Below are positions 43,448-53,204 of a stretch of 64,000 nt of DNA, piece by piece. This DNA is from Paracoxiella cheracis (GTDB taxonomy: Bacteria; Pseudomonadota; Gammaproteobacteria; Coxiellales; Coxiellaceae), in NCBI RefSeq assembly GCF_049348705.1, contig NZ_CP186485.1, positions 1-64,000 on the forward strand. Direction: 5' to 3'. How positions within the stretch are numbered: position 1 is the stretch's first letter; each line of letters starts with the position of its first letter. Both the position numbers and the translations under genes were made by a program. The notes under the pieces are model-generated. The model saw only the letters and a program-made list of their open reading frames with translations, made no database searches and had not been told where the DNA came from.

Positions 43448-46270
43448 ATGGATCAAATGTCGGCAAAGGTTGAAACGCAAGTTCTCTCGATCATCCGAAG
43501 ATTCTTGAGGGATTCCGGTGCTGAACGGGCCGCTCAAGCTGTTTCAAAAGAAGCCAACTTGGAGCGAGACCTTGGGATCGGTAGTCTTGAGCGAGCCGAG
43601 CTTTTTCATCGGATTGAAAAAGCATACGGTATCCAACTGCCCGATGCTCTCATGATTGAAGCAAATGCTGTGCAAGATTTAGTGGCTGCCGTGAAAGCAG
43701 CCAAGCCGAGCAAGCCATTAGCGCATGAAGAAATCCCCATTTTAGAAGCGACCCACATCGATCCTGCATCAGCGAGAACATTAATCGATGTATTAAAACT
43801 CTATGTAGAAAAGGAACCAGAACGACCGCATATTTATTTACAGGATGAAAAAGGTAACGAGCAGATTATTAGTTATGGTCACTTATATGAGATGGCCGAC
43901 AAAACAGCGCAAGGGTTGGTGAAAAAAGGACTTAAAGTCGGCGAAACAGTTGCGATAATGTTGCCGACATCCGCTGAGTTTTTCTTCGCCTTTTTTGGTA
44001 TATTATTAGCCGGGGGGGTACCCGTTCCCATTTATCCGCCCTTTCGTCCCGATCAAATTGAAGAGTATGCAAAACGCGAAGCATTGATTTTACGAAATGC
44101 TGGCGTTCGGTTTTTAATTACGTTTCAGCGTGCAAGAGCGCTCAGTATGTTATTGCAGGCCTTTATTCCGAGTTTATTGGAAGTGACAACAGTTCAAGCC
44201 CTAATGACAACCGGAATTAAATTAAATGACTTTGTAGCCGAGCCATCGGACCCAACGTTGATTCAATATACGTCGGGTAGCACAGGCGATCCTAAAGGGG
44301 TATTGCTGAATCATGAAAATTTGTTAGCGAATATTCGTGCATATGGTAAAGGCATTCAAATAAAAGCTACGGACGTGGGTGTGAGTTGGCTGCCACTCTA
44401 TCATGACATGGGGTTAATCGGATCATGGTTTGGTAGTTTATATTATGGTGTGCCTTTAACATTGTTATCACCGCTTACGTTTTTATCGCGTCCCGAGCGA
44501 TGGTTGTGGGCGATTCACTATCATCGTGCCACATTATCAGCCGGTCCTAATTTTGCTTATGAATTGTGTTTGAAAAAAATTGATGACGCAGCCATTGAAG
44601 GATTAGATTTAAGCTCGTGGCGATTAGCATTTAACGGTGCAGAAATGATTTATCCCAACACCATGGAAAAATTTGCAAAACGATTTGCACCTTATGGATT
44701 TAATGAAAAAGCTTTTATGCCAGTGTACGGGCTGGCTGAATCATCGTTGGCATTAAGTTTTCCGCCACCGGATCGTGGGCCCAAAGTGGATCGGATAAAG
44801 CGCCTCCCCTTCGAAAAAGAAGGTCGAGCAGAACCCATTACCGAAGATGAAAAAAATTATTATGAATTTGTCAGTTGCGGAAAAGCACTCGATGAACATG
44901 AAATACGAATAGTGGATGACAATAATAACGCTGTTGAAGCGCGTGTTGTTGGCAGAATACAATTTCGTGGCCCTTCTTCTATGCAAGGATATTATCGAAA
45001 TCCCGAAGCAACCAAGGCAATTTATTACAATGGCTGGTGGGACACGGGTGATTTGGGATACTTAGCCGACGATGAATTATTTATCACGGGCAGGAAAAAA
45101 GATTTAATTATTAAAGCGGGTCGCAATTATTATCCAGCAGAAATCGAAGAAATCATCGGTCAGGCGCAGGGCGTTCGAAAAGGCTGTGTGGCTGCATTTG
45201 GTATCACAGATTCCAAAAGAGGCACGGAAAAATTAATTATCGTTGCTGAAACAAATGAAACGGATAAGTTTGCATTTCAAGAAATTCGCCAAGCCATTAA
45301 CGAAAAGATAGTATCACAGCTCGGTATTCCACCCGATGATGTAGTCTTAGTGCCACCCAGAACAATTCCCAAAACATCCAGCGGAAAATTGCGTCGTTCG
45401 GCATGTAAACAAGATTATCTCAATCAAAAATTAGGGCAGCACGGAACACCCATTAAATGGCAAATTATGAAATTATTTTGCATCAGTGCTTTTAAAAAAA
45501 TCACAGGTTGGTTTGGTATCACAGGTAAATTAGTGTATTCCTTTTATATGAGCATTATTGTGGTAATAACATTAACCCCGACGTGGTTACTGGTTATATC
45601 ATCTTCCCGACAAAAAGCGGCTCGAATTGCGCGTGTTTGGTCTCGTTGGATTTTGCGGTTTGGATGTTGTCCGATGACCACAAAAGGCATGAATCATTTA
45701 TCCAAAAATCAACCCGTCATCTATGTGGCCAACCATGCAAGCTATATTGACATCGTCATATTGATGAGCGTGTTGCCACCAGATTGTTGCTTTGTTGGGA
45801 AAAAAGAATTATTAAAAATCCCACTGTTTAAAAGCTTTATTAAACATTTAGAATTTATCACTATCGATCGTCTCGATTTTACAAAGAGTAAATCAGATGC
45901 AAAACAAATAGAGCAAGTTCTCGAGGATGGGCGATCAGTAGTTGTTTTTCCAGAGGGCACTTTTAGTTACGCTACCGGTGTGCGGCCCTTTAAATCTGGG
46001 GCTTTCAAAGTTGCTGCTGAAACGGGGCGAACGATTAAGCCCATTTCTATTCGCGGCGCACGAAAGATTTTACGTGGCGATAGTTTTTTAATAAAGCCGG
46101 TAGGGATTACAGTGACGATGTGTGAGCCTCTGAAACCAGAGGCAACAGATTGGAATGAAGTTGTACGACTGCGGGAAATGGCGCGGTTTGAAATTGCGAA
46201 ATACAGTGGAGAACAAACGATTGATCTTATTTTCGCAGGGTTGCCCTCGGAAAGGAAACGCGGGGAGTGA
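43448..46270 (+). CDS. ACP / fatty acyl-AMP ligase / PlsC-type acyltransferase fusion
   Basis: This 940-residue, three-part protein has an acyl-carrier domain (about 1-85) with the phosphopantetheine Ser46 in DLGIGSLERAEL. Next comes a fatty acyl-AMP ligase domain (about 105-660) with LIQYTSGSTGDPKGVLL (271-287), SWLPLYHDMGLIG and TGRKKDLIIKAGRNYYP. A membrane segment (about 690-715) follows, then a 1-acylglycerol-phosphate acyltransferase-type domain with H763-A-S-Y-I-D768 and FPEGTFSYATGVRPFKSGA. It likely activates a fatty acid, loads it on the attached ACP and transfers it to a lipid acceptor. The acceptor is unknown. An ATG at 43457 is an alternative start. Confidence 0.93.
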   Translation: MDQMSAKVETQVLSIIRRFLRDSGAERAAQAVSKEANLERDLGIGSLERAELFHRIEKAYGIQLPDALMIEANAVQDLVAAVKAAKPSKPLAHEEIPILEATHIDPASARTLIDVLKLYVEKEPERPHIYLQDEKGNEQIISYGHLYEMADKTAQGLVKKGLKVGETVAIMLPTSAEFFFAFFGILLAGGVPVPIYPPFRPDQIEEYAKREALILRNAGVRFLITFQRARALSMLLQAFIPSLLEVTTVQALMTTGIKLNDFVAEPSDPTLIQYTSGSTGDPKGVLLNHENLLANIRAYGKGIQIKATDVGVSWLPLYHDMGLIGSWFGSLYYGVPLTLLSPLTFLSRPERWLWAIHYHRATLSAGPNFAYELCLKKIDDAAIEGLDLSSWRLAFNGAEMIYPNTMEKFAKRFAPYGFNEKAFMPVYGLAESSLALSFPPPDRGPKVDRIKRLPFEKEGRAEPITEDEKNYYEFVSCGKALDEHEIRIVDDNNNAVEARVVGRIQFRGPSSMQGYYRNPEATKAIYYNGWWDTGDLGYLADDELFITGRKKDLIIKAGRNYYPAEIEEIIGQAQGVRKGCVAAFGITDSKRGTEKLIIVAETNETDKFAFQEIRQAINEKIVSQLGIPPDDVVLVPPRTIPKTSSGKLRRSACKQDYLNQKLGQHGTPIKWQIMKLFCISAFKKITGWFGITGKLVYSFYMSIIVVITLTPTWLLVISSSRQKAARIARVWSRWILRFGCCPMTTKGMNHLSKNQPVIYVANHASYIDIVILMSVLPPDCCFVGKKELLKIPLFKSFIKHLEFITIDRLDFTKSKSDAKQIEQVLEDGRSVVVFPEGTFSYATGVRPFKSGAFKVAAETGRTIKPISIRGARKILRGDSFLIKPVGITVTMCEPLKPEATDWNEVVRLREMARFEIAKYSGEQTIDLIFAGLPSERKRGE

Positions 46271-46274
46271 TTTT

Positions 46275-46304
46275 TTAACAAAATTTTTTCTTGTTGAGTA
46301 TAAT
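46275..46304 (+). promoter_or_regulatory. Promoter of the outer-membrane protein gene
   Basis: TTAACA at 46275-46280 (one mismatch from TTGACA) and a perfect TATAAT at 46299-46304 are 18 bp apart. The ATG at 46355 leaves a leader of roughly 45 nt with GGAG near the start. The strong -10 suits an abundant surface protein. Confidence 0.75.
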
Positions 46305-46354
46305 AGGCCTGACATACACGGATCGAACGTTCAATAGCGTTGCATGGAGCTGAC

Positions 46355-47875
46355 ATGTTTAAAAATTTAACTATCCCTCTCACACTCTCAATGATCTTTA
46401 TCTCGGGAGCATATGCCGGTGGGCCAGAAATTCCACCTCCGGCGCGGCTCGGTGCCTTTAACGGTGTTTATATCGGAATGCATGCGGGTGCACTACAAGG
46501 CACTGTGGATAATGAAATTAATTCGACATTGAGTGCAGGCGCATTACCTGTGTTATTGCAGCAAACCGAAAGTGCGTATGATTCAATTTTTAAAATGGTT
46601 GGCGGTATTCAATTTGGCTGGGGCCATGAATTTAATGTGCTCTATTTAGGTTTTGATATTGATGGGACTTACCAAAACTTTAATATCACTAATCGGTATG
46701 AAATTGGAGCCAGGACCACGGCAACAGGCAACGCTAATGCCACGATTACAACAGTGTCAAAACTAGAAACATCATACGGTATTGATTTTCATCCGGGTGT
46801 ACTAATATCACCCGCTGTTCTGTTATATGGAAAAGTGGGCGTCCTTCGCAGCTTGTTTAAAGTAACCTCAACGACAGATACGACCGTAGAAACAGGGGGT
46901 GGCGCGAGTATTATCGTCAACAACAGTGCTAGCGAAAATACGTATGGATTGCTATTAGCGCTTGGTATCGAAACAAAGGCGAGCCAGCATGTGGGTTTGG
47001 GCGTGGAATATCAGTATACCAGTTATCCAAACTTGAGAGCTGTGTTGCAGCACTCGCCGGGTAGTGTGTTTAATAGCGTCAATAATTTTGTTAATAACAG
47101 CATTACCACCAGCGGTGTTTTATTTAACGTAAATTATTATTTTAATGATGTCGTGGAGCGTCAGAGACTTTGGGCGCATTACGAACACGGTGGTTTTAAT
47201 GGCTTATATTTAGGTGTTCATGGTGGTATTAGGAAGGGTTCGCTCAATTTTAGGTTGCGGCATGCGTCTGTTACCAGCAGTGCAGCAGGTAGCTTTAATT
47301 TCCAAACGCAAGAAGCACAAAGTGATTCCGCAGGAGGCTTTATTGGATTACAACTAGGGTATGGCCACGTTTTTAAGTGGTTTTATTTAGGTGTTGATGC
47401 ACTGGGATCGTTTCAACAAATTCACGTTGAAGGTGCAAACCTTGGGCTAAGTGCAACAACGCTCACGCCGGCGTTTACTATCAACACAGAGACAGGCGCT
47501 ATCCTCGATGGTACTTATGGTATAGACGTACGCCCCGGTGTCGTTGTTTCACCCGCCGTATTGCTCTACGTTCGTGTGGGTGCAGAGCGAACGCGAATTA
47601 GAATGCAAGCCTTTACAAAAATAGAAGCGAGTGGAGCCGGTGCTGGGTCGTTTTTTGTTAGCAATCCTGAAGAATTAACGGGGTTACGTTTGGGTGTGGG
47701 TGTTGAAACAAAATTGAGTAAACACGTTGGGATGAATTTAGAATATCTTTACACAACTTACGATAAATTTTCTATAAACGGATCAACGGCAACTCCTATC
47801 GTGTTTTCTAACTCAACGAACTATACATTAAGAACAGAAGGTTTCTTAGTAGGCTTTCACTATTTTTTTAATTAA
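46355..47875 (+). CDS. Tandem double beta-barrel outer-membrane protein
   Basis: A 506-residue exported protein with a signal peptide (about 1-21, ending GAYA). It consists of two homologous halves. Each begins FNG[VL]Y[IL]G[MV]H[AG]G and contains a YGID...PGV..SPAVLLY segment, a G[IV]ETK.S.HVG...EY.YT.Y segment and a closing aromatic strand (VNYYFN, FHYFFN). Each half resembles an opacity/OmpA-type eight-stranded porin-like domain. The C-terminal FFN lacks the final Phe. The ATG at 46355 has GGAG upstream; an in-frame TTG at 46340 is less likely. Two barrels in one chain are unusual. Confidence 0.85.
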   Translation: MFKNLTIPLTLSMIFISGAYAGGPEIPPPARLGAFNGVYIGMHAGALQGTVDNEINSTLSAGALPVLLQQTESAYDSIFKMVGGIQFGWGHEFNVLYLGFDIDGTYQNFNITNRYEIGARTTATGNANATITTVSKLETSYGIDFHPGVLISPAVLLYGKVGVLRSLFKVTSTTDTTVETGGGASIIVNNSASENTYGLLLALGIETKASQHVGLGVEYQYTSYPNLRAVLQHSPGSVFNSVNNFVNNSITTSGVLFNVNYYFNDVVERQRLWAHYEHGGFNGLYLGVHGGIRKGSLNFRLRHASVTSSAAGSFNFQTQEAQSDSAGGFIGLQLGYGHVFKWFYLGVDALGSFQQIHVEGANLGLSATTLTPAFTINTETGAILDGTYGIDVRPGVVVSPAVLLYVRVGAERTRIRMQAFTKIEASGAGAGSFFVSNPEELTGLRLGVGVETKLSKHVGMNLEYLYTTYDKFSINGSTATPIVFSNSTNYTLRTEGFLVGFHYFFN

Positions 47876-47926
47876 ACTTAAGGGCATCTCTTGAAATTGT
47901 TTTAAAACCATAAAACGCTTTATCGA

Positions 47927-48050
47927 TTTCAATTGCTTGCCAATGCGAGAGGGGGTTCGTGTTTTCGGGAGGCGCCATCCGTAGTTCCTTAGTGCCATCC
48001 TGGCACTAACGCCCGAAAACACGAACCCCCTCTCTTTGCCGCAATTGAAA
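47927..48050. repeat. 124-bp nested palindrome between OMP and transporter genes
   Basis: Three nested inverted repeats share one centre. The outer arms are TTTCAATTGC (47927-47936) and GCAATTGAAA (48041-48050). The middle arms are a perfect 23-bp pair at 47947-47969 and 48012-48034, starting GAGAGGGGG. The inner arms are TTAGTGCCA (47989-47997) and TGGCACTAA (48001-48009). No T-run follows, so it is not a classical terminator. It could form a very stable RNA hairpin or a cruciform. It resembles the form of a foldback mobile element, but no second copy is seen here. Confidence 0.9.
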
Positions 48051-48241
48051 GCTAATGAAAATGAATATGATATGCAAGAAACACAGACTCAGCTTAATCC
48101 GAAATCTAAACGAGAAATTATCGCTTGGTGTATTTACGACTGGGCGAACTCGGCCTTTCCCACATTAATTCTCACCTTTATTTTTTCAACGTATTTCACC
48201 GAAAAAATCGCCATCAATGAAATTGTGGGTACGTCTCAATG

Positions 48242-49962
48242 TTGGACTTTGGGTAAATTTATAAAAATAATTAAAAATTGCTTGACATAGAAACCGAAAA
48301 AAAATTTTACGTTGTAAACAACGTTTGTTCGAAAAAATAAAATAAGGAACAAACGATGTTAGCGACAGAAAAACTAAAACAATTCCGTACATTCCTCTAC
48401 AACATCTTCCCCGCGCGACGCGATGCCAATATGAATTTACTCGATGCCCTTTCAAGCCATGGCCATCGCTGCAAAACACCCATAGAATTATGTGAATCGC
48501 CATACTTTGAACGTGAATACAGTAGTATTACCGATGCGATTAGCGATGGTTTGTCGGTAGCAAATTGTTGGGATAGCATGATGAAAATACAATATGAACA
48601 TGTGAGTCATAGCGATGACCGTGTGATCATTATTGCGGATACGACACCACAGTCGCGTCAAAGTGCACACTGTGTTGAAGATCGCCATGTGGTTTACAGC
48701 CCTAATCCAGCACCGGGTAACAAACCGATTACCATTGGACATGAATATTCAACGGTATCACTATTGCCCAATGATGGTGCAGCTCAAGAAAAGCATTGGT
48801 TAGTTCCACTGGATACGAGGCGCGTTAAAAGCGATGAAAAAGGCAATGTAGTTGGGATGCAGCAAATTAACCGTTGTATTGCAGACTTAGCGCTTACTCA
48901 TAAATTGGTGGTTAGCGTGGCTGATTCAAAATATGGTACAGAAGCTTGCCGTAAACTGGTTAGCGAAAATCCCAATTGGGTACATCTTTTCCGTTTTAAC
49001 AGTACCCGTAATGTTTTCGCGCCCGCATCAATAGAAGATAATACCTCAGGAAGTATAAAACGCTATGGTGATGCGATGAAACTAAACGACAGCACGACTC
49101 ACCGTGAATCCGATGAGATTGTGCAGCAACCCATTACAACCCGCAGTGGCAAAACTTACCAATTGGAGATTAAAATATGGCGTGACCAATTCCTGCGTGG
49201 TTCAAAGCAATTTAAAGGATATGAGCATCCTGTTACTGTTGTGCAATTGGTTGCGGTTGATGCTAACGGTAAATCTTTATATAAAAATCCACTCTGGTTA
49301 GGACTCGCTGGTGAACGACGTAATGAAATCACAGCATTAGAAGCGTATCACTATTACGATAGACGCTATGACATTGAACACTACTTTCGTTTTGGTAAAG
49401 ACAAACTGTTATTTGACCGATACCAAACACCGGATGTTAAGCACGAAGAAGATTGGTGGCGGATGACAGCATTAGCGTATACGCAACTTTATCTAGCGAG
49501 GAATCTTGCCCCGATTTTACCGAAAAAATGGGAGCGGTATTTGCCGAGCTTCCAAGTGGATAACGAAAAACCATCAATAACTGCGACCCCTTCACAAACG
49601 CAACGGGGTTTTTCTACGGTGCTTGATACCGTTGGCACACCTGCTAATCTCTGCAAACCACGCGGTAATCCGCAAGGCAGAACCAAAGGTGATACGCAGG
49701 GGAAACGCACGCGACATCCTGCTATTTTCAAAAATAGCAACTCAAAAATTAAAACGATTCAGAGGACTGAAGAAAAGACGCAAAACTCAGACCCTGAAAA
49801 AATAGAGGATTTGATTGGGATAGTAAAATCATGGTTGGATAAAATAAATTTTACACCTGAGCAATTCTACGAATTGCTGCAAAAAACAGGTTAAGATTTA
49901 GAAACTCACATTTTTTGATTATTGTCCTAACTGGCAAGGGATTTTATTTATCCAAAGTCCAA
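48242..49962 (+). mobile_element. IS4-family element, copy 4, in UMF1 gene
   Basis: A 1721-bp complete copy with a perfect 6-bp duplication TCAATG (48236-48241 and 49963-49968). The left inverted repeat has one change (TTGGACTTTGGGTAAAT). The transposase shares Phe279 with copy 3. This insertion is recent, since the target gene is otherwise undamaged. Confidence 0.96.
48356..49894 (+). CDS. IS4-family DDE transposase (copy 4)
   Basis: Same 512-residue protein as at 10362, with D95, D190, E341 and the YREK motif intact. The last residue is Gly instead of Ala, and residue 279 is Phe. The hairpin leader over the ribosome-binding site is conserved. It should be functional. Confidence 0.92.
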   Translation: MLATEKLKQFRTFLYNIFPARRDANMNLLDALSSHGHRCKTPIELCESPYFEREYSSITDAISDGLSVANCWDSMMKIQYEHVSHSDDRVIIIADTTPQSRQSAHCVEDRHVVYSPNPAPGNKPITIGHEYSTVSLLPNDGAAQEKHWLVPLDTRRVKSDEKGNVVGMQQINRCIADLALTHKLVVSVADSKYGTEACRKLVSENPNWVHLFRFNSTRNVFAPASIEDNTSGSIKRYGDAMKLNDSTTHRESDEIVQQPITTRSGKTYQLEIKIWRDQFLRGSKQFKGYEHPVTVVQLVAVDANGKSLYKNPLWLGLAGERRNEITALEAYHYYDRRYDIEHYFRFGKDKLLFDRYQTPDVKHEEDWWRMTALAYTQLYLARNLAPILPKKWERYLPSFQVDNEKPSITATPSQTQRGFSTVLDTVGTPANLCKPRGNPQGRTKGDTQGKRTRHPAIFKNSNSKIKTIQRTEEKTQNSDPEKIEDLIGIVKSWLDKINFTPEQFYELLQKTG

Positions 49963-51157
49963 TCAATGGGCAGATGCCGTGGCTGTTGCTGGACTGCTCA
50001 TTGCGATCAGTAGCCCCTTGTTTGGTGCAGTTGCCGACTATGAAGGTCGACGCAAACCGTGGATTGCTATCTTTGCCGGCATCGCCATAATTGCCGGTTT
50101 TTTTCTATGGTTTTCGAAACCATCCCCCGACTATGTGATGTGGACATTGTCGTGGGTGGTGCTCGGCGTTATCGGTGTGGAAGTCAGTGTGGTTTTCTAC
50201 AACGTGATGTTGCGCGACTTAGCACCCAAGAATTATATCGGTCGGATTTCTGGCTGGGGCTGGGGGCTTGGATATTTTGGTGGGCTGACCTGTTTGGTGA
50301 TCGCGTTATTAGTTTTTGTGCATGGAGACACCCGTTGGCTTGGGTTGAATCGCCAGACGTTTGAACACATCAGAATCACGGGGCCATTCGTATCGATTTG
50401 GTATTTCATTTTCGCTATACCCTTATTCGTTTGGACAAAAGATCGGTCTAGCAGCGGCATTAGCTATCGAAAGGCGTTAAGCGACGGTGCTAATCAACTA
50501 TTAGAGACCCTTCGCAAGCTGCCGAGATATAAAGAAATATTAAAATTTTTAATCGCGAGAATGATTTATACGGACGGTCTCAATACGATTTTTGCCTTTG
50601 GGGGGATCTATGCGGCGGGAACGTTTGGAATGAGTTTTACCGAAGTCATTCAATTTGGCATTTCATTAAACGTTGCGGCCGGCATCGGCGCCATTGGTTT
50701 TGCGTGGTTAGATGATTATATCGGCCCAAAGCCTACCATCTTGATTTCGTTACTGATTATGTTCTTGAGTGGAGTTGGGATACTGATCGTTCATAGCAAG
50801 CTTGCCTTCTGGATATTGGGAATGGTGCTAAGTCTTTGCGTGGGACCGGTACAAGCGGCGAGTCGCTCCCTCATCGCGCGTGCCGCACCACCGGAATTGG
50901 TTGCGGAAATGTTTGGTTTGTATGCCTTTTCTGGAAAGGCGACGGCATTTATTGGGCCATGGCTAGTGGGCGCGTTTACACTGTTCTTTGATAGCCAACG
51001 CATTGGAATGAGTAGTGTGCTGGCATTTTTATTAGTGGGTGGAATCATTTTATGTTTCGTTAGAGCTCCAACGACACCTGCCGACTAAGCCTTGTCCCAG
51101 CGGCCAAAATCCCATATACTCGCCAAAATTAACCGTTCAGGATGGCGGGAGGGCTTT

Positions 51158-51571
51158 GTGCGTCAAAAGTCGGTAAAAAATTCGGCCACCTTGTCTGCAA
51201 GGCAGACTGCCTATCGGTTAGTAGGGTTACAGGCGGTTGTAGTGCTAGTAATTGCTGCGTGTTGGCTATTGGGCGGAATGCCTGAAGCGTTGTCGGCCCT
51301 TTTGGGAGGGGCGGCGTGTGTGATACCGAGCCTTTACTTTGCGAGACGGCTATTTGCCACGACAAGTGCGCGCGAGGCAAAGAAGATTATTCGGGCCTTC
51401 TATTTAGGAGAGCTGGTTAAGTTGGCACTGAGTGTCGTGATGGTGGTGTTCATTATTATGTTTATCCGAGTCACGATCGTACCGTTTATAACCGGCTTCA
51501 TAGGGGCTCAATTTGGATTTTGGCTAGCGCCAATGATGATTAAACTCGATGCAATAAAGAGTAGTGACTAG
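51158..51571 (+). CDS. atpI: ATP synthase assembly protein AtpI
   Basis: AtpI helps assemble the c-ring of F-type ATP synthase. The 137-residue protein has four hydrophobic helices (LQAVVVLVIAACWLLGG, ALSALLGGAACVIPSLYFA, a third around residue 90, and FITGFIGAQFGFWLAP). The start is GTG at 51158 because a strong GGGAGGG lies just upstream; a TTG at 51092 would add 22 unmatched residues. The stop TAG overlaps atpB by no bases, and atpB starts at the next base. Confidence 0.9.
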   Translation: MRQKSVKNSATLSARQTAYRLVGLQAVVVLVIAACWLLGGMPEALSALLGGAACVIPSLYFARRLFATTSAREAKKIIRAFYLGELVKLALSVVMVVFIIMFIRVTIVPFITGFIGAQFGFWLAPMMIKLDAIKSSD

Positions 51572-52366
51572 ATGAACGGAAAAGCCGGCACATCACAAGC
51601 AGAATATGTTCAGCATCACATGCAGCACTGGCAGCTGAATCTCCATAATTTTACGTTTTCCAATGGAGGGTTCTGGACCTTCAATCTCGACACCATCATT
51701 ATTTCAGTCGTACTAGGCTGTGTGTTTTTATTTCTTTTTTATTTAGTCGCCAGACGTCCAATCGTTGGAGTCCCTGGAAAAGGACAGAATTTTGTAGAAC
51801 TAGCCATCGATATGGTTGATAACACGGTAAAAGATTCTTTTCATGGTGACCGCAGCTTAATTGCACCGCTAGGGCTCACCATTTTCATGTGGGTCTTCTT
51901 GATGAACTTCATGGATTTGGTTCCAGTCGACTTAGTCCCTCGCTTGTTTCATTATGCTGGCGTTGAGCACTTCAAAGCTGTTCCAACAGCAGACCCCACA
52001 TTAACATTCGGTATGTCCATTGCCGTATTTTTACTGATTATTTATTACAACTTTAAAATGAAAGGCGGTATTGGTGTAGCAAAAGAAACGTTAAGCAGGC
52101 CATTTGGTTGGTATTTATTTCCAATCAATGTGTTATTTCGCTTGATCGATGAACTTGTCAAACCAATGTCGTTAGCATTGCGACTTTTTGGTAATCTGTT
52201 CGCCGGAGAATTAATTTTTATATTAATTGCCCTGTTGCCCTGGTGGATGCACTTCACCTTAGGTGCTGTGTGGACGATATTCCATTTACTAGTGATTTTG
52301 ATTCAAGCGTTCATCTTTGCGATGCTAACGATCGTTTATTTAACTATGGCGCAAGAATCACATTAA
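51572..52366 (+). CDS. atpB: ATP synthase subunit a
   Basis: Subunit a forms the proton half-channels against the c-ring. The 264-residue protein has the usual membrane helices and the essential arginine in PMSLALRLFGNLFAGE. The FMWVFLMNFMDLVPVDL motif is also conserved. It follows atpI immediately and precedes atpE by 50 bp. Length matches E. coli (271). Confidence 0.97.
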   Translation: MNGKAGTSQAEYVQHHMQHWQLNLHNFTFSNGGFWTFNLDTIIISVVLGCVFLFLFYLVARRPIVGVPGKGQNFVELAIDMVDNTVKDSFHGDRSLIAPLGLTIFMWVFLMNFMDLVPVDLVPRLFHYAGVEHFKAVPTADPTLTFGMSIAVFLLIIYYNFKMKGGIGVAKETLSRPFGWYLFPINVLFRLIDELVKPMSLALRLFGNLFAGELIFILIALLPWWMHFTLGAVWTIFHLLVILIQAFIFAMLTIVYLTMAQESH

Positions 52367-52416
52367 GATACTGTCCCATAAGGGGGCGTGTTTAATTAAA
52401 TAAAAGAGGAGAAGTC

Positions 52417-52716
52417 ATGAATATTGCAGCCTTAATCGCAACAGTTCAGGGGATGTCTGCTATCGCAGCAGCATTATTAATTGGGCTTGCTTCAATGGGC
52501 ACTGCCATTGGGTTTGGTGTCTTGGGTGGTAAGTTTTTGGAAGGTGTTGCACGCCAACCAGAACTGTCTCCAATGCTGATGGTGCGTATGTTTTTGATGG
52601 CTGGGTTGGTTGACGCATTTGCGGCTATTTCGTTAGCAATGGGCTTGGTTTTAATGTTTACCAAAAACCCATTTTTAGCAGCAGTAACGGACGCTGTTAG
52701 TAAAGTGGTTAGATAA
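52417..52716 (+). CDS. atpE: ATP synthase subunit c
   Basis: Subunit c forms the membrane rotor ring. The 99-residue hairpin has GLASMGTAIGFGVLGG in the first helix, the loop RQPE, and the proton-binding aspartate in AGLVDAFAAISLAMGLVL. Lack of sodium-binding residues suggests a proton-driven enzyme. A strong GAGGAG lies before the ATG. It is longer than the E. coli protein (79) because of a C-terminal extension. Confidence 0.97.
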   Translation: MNIAALIATVQGMSAIAAALLIGLASMGTAIGFGVLGGKFLEGVARQPELSPMLMVRMFLMAGLVDAFAAISLAMGLVLMFTKNPFLAAVTDAVSKVVR

Positions 52717-52732
52717 TTAAGAGGTATCCGTT

Positions 52733-53203
52733 ATGGATATAAATGCTACGCTCATCGTACAAATGGTGGTATTTGTCGCCTTTATTTGGGTGACAATGCG
52801 CTTTATTTGGCCGCCAGTAGTCAAGGCGTTAGAGGAAAGGCGCAAAAAAATTGCTGATGGTTTGGCAGCCGCAGAACAAGGTCAAAAAGATCTTGAGCAT
52901 GCTCAAATAAAAGTAAAAGAAATGCTAACCGATGCAAAAGCCGAAGCTTCTCATATTATCGAGCAAGCGAACAAGCGTGCTAATTATATTATCGAAGAAT
53001 CTAAAGCGAAGGCACGTGAGGCAGGTGAGCATTTATTGGAGCTGGCGAAAAGTGAAATCACTCAAGAATATAATGCTGCCAAAGAAAAACTGATGAAGCA
53101 AGTGTCAGAAATTGCCGTTGCAGGTGCCGAGCGTATTTTGCAAAAAGAAGTCGATAAAGCAAGTAATGATCGTTTGGTCGATGAATTAGTGAGTGAAATT
53201 TAA
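52733..53203 (+). CDS. atpF: ATP synthase subunit b
   Basis: Subunit b is the peripheral stalk that holds the catalytic head. The 156-residue protein has one N-terminal membrane helix (ATLIVQMVVFVAFIWVTMRFIWP, residues 4-26) and then a long charged coiled coil ending in a helix that binds delta. Length equals that of E. coli. It is 16 bp after atpE and 1 bp before atpH. Confidence 0.97.
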   Translation: MDINATLIVQMVVFVAFIWVTMRFIWPPVVKALEERRKKIADGLAAAEQGQKDLEHAQIKVKEMLTDAKAEASHIIEQANKRANYIIEESKAKAREAGEHLLELAKSEITQEYNAAKEKLMKQVSEIAVAGAERILQKEVDKASNDRLVDELVSEI

Positions 53204-53204
53204 T

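Larger units (their letters stand above)
48072..51088 (+). pseudogene. UMF1-type MFS transporter, split by IS
   Basis: An MFS transporter of the UMF1 (Atg22-like) family. The N-terminal part (48072-48241) has the hallmark AWCIYDWANSAFPTLI. The rest (49969-51088) carries GAVADYEGRRKPWI and the other helices. Removing the IS4 copy and one 6-bp duplication TCAATG restores a 429-residue frame reading GTSQWADAVAVAGLL across the junction. The ATG at 48072 is chosen as the start; a TTG at 48036 lies inside the palindrome arm region. UMF1 members are thought to export amino acids or similar compounds. It is now inactive. Confidence 0.9.
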
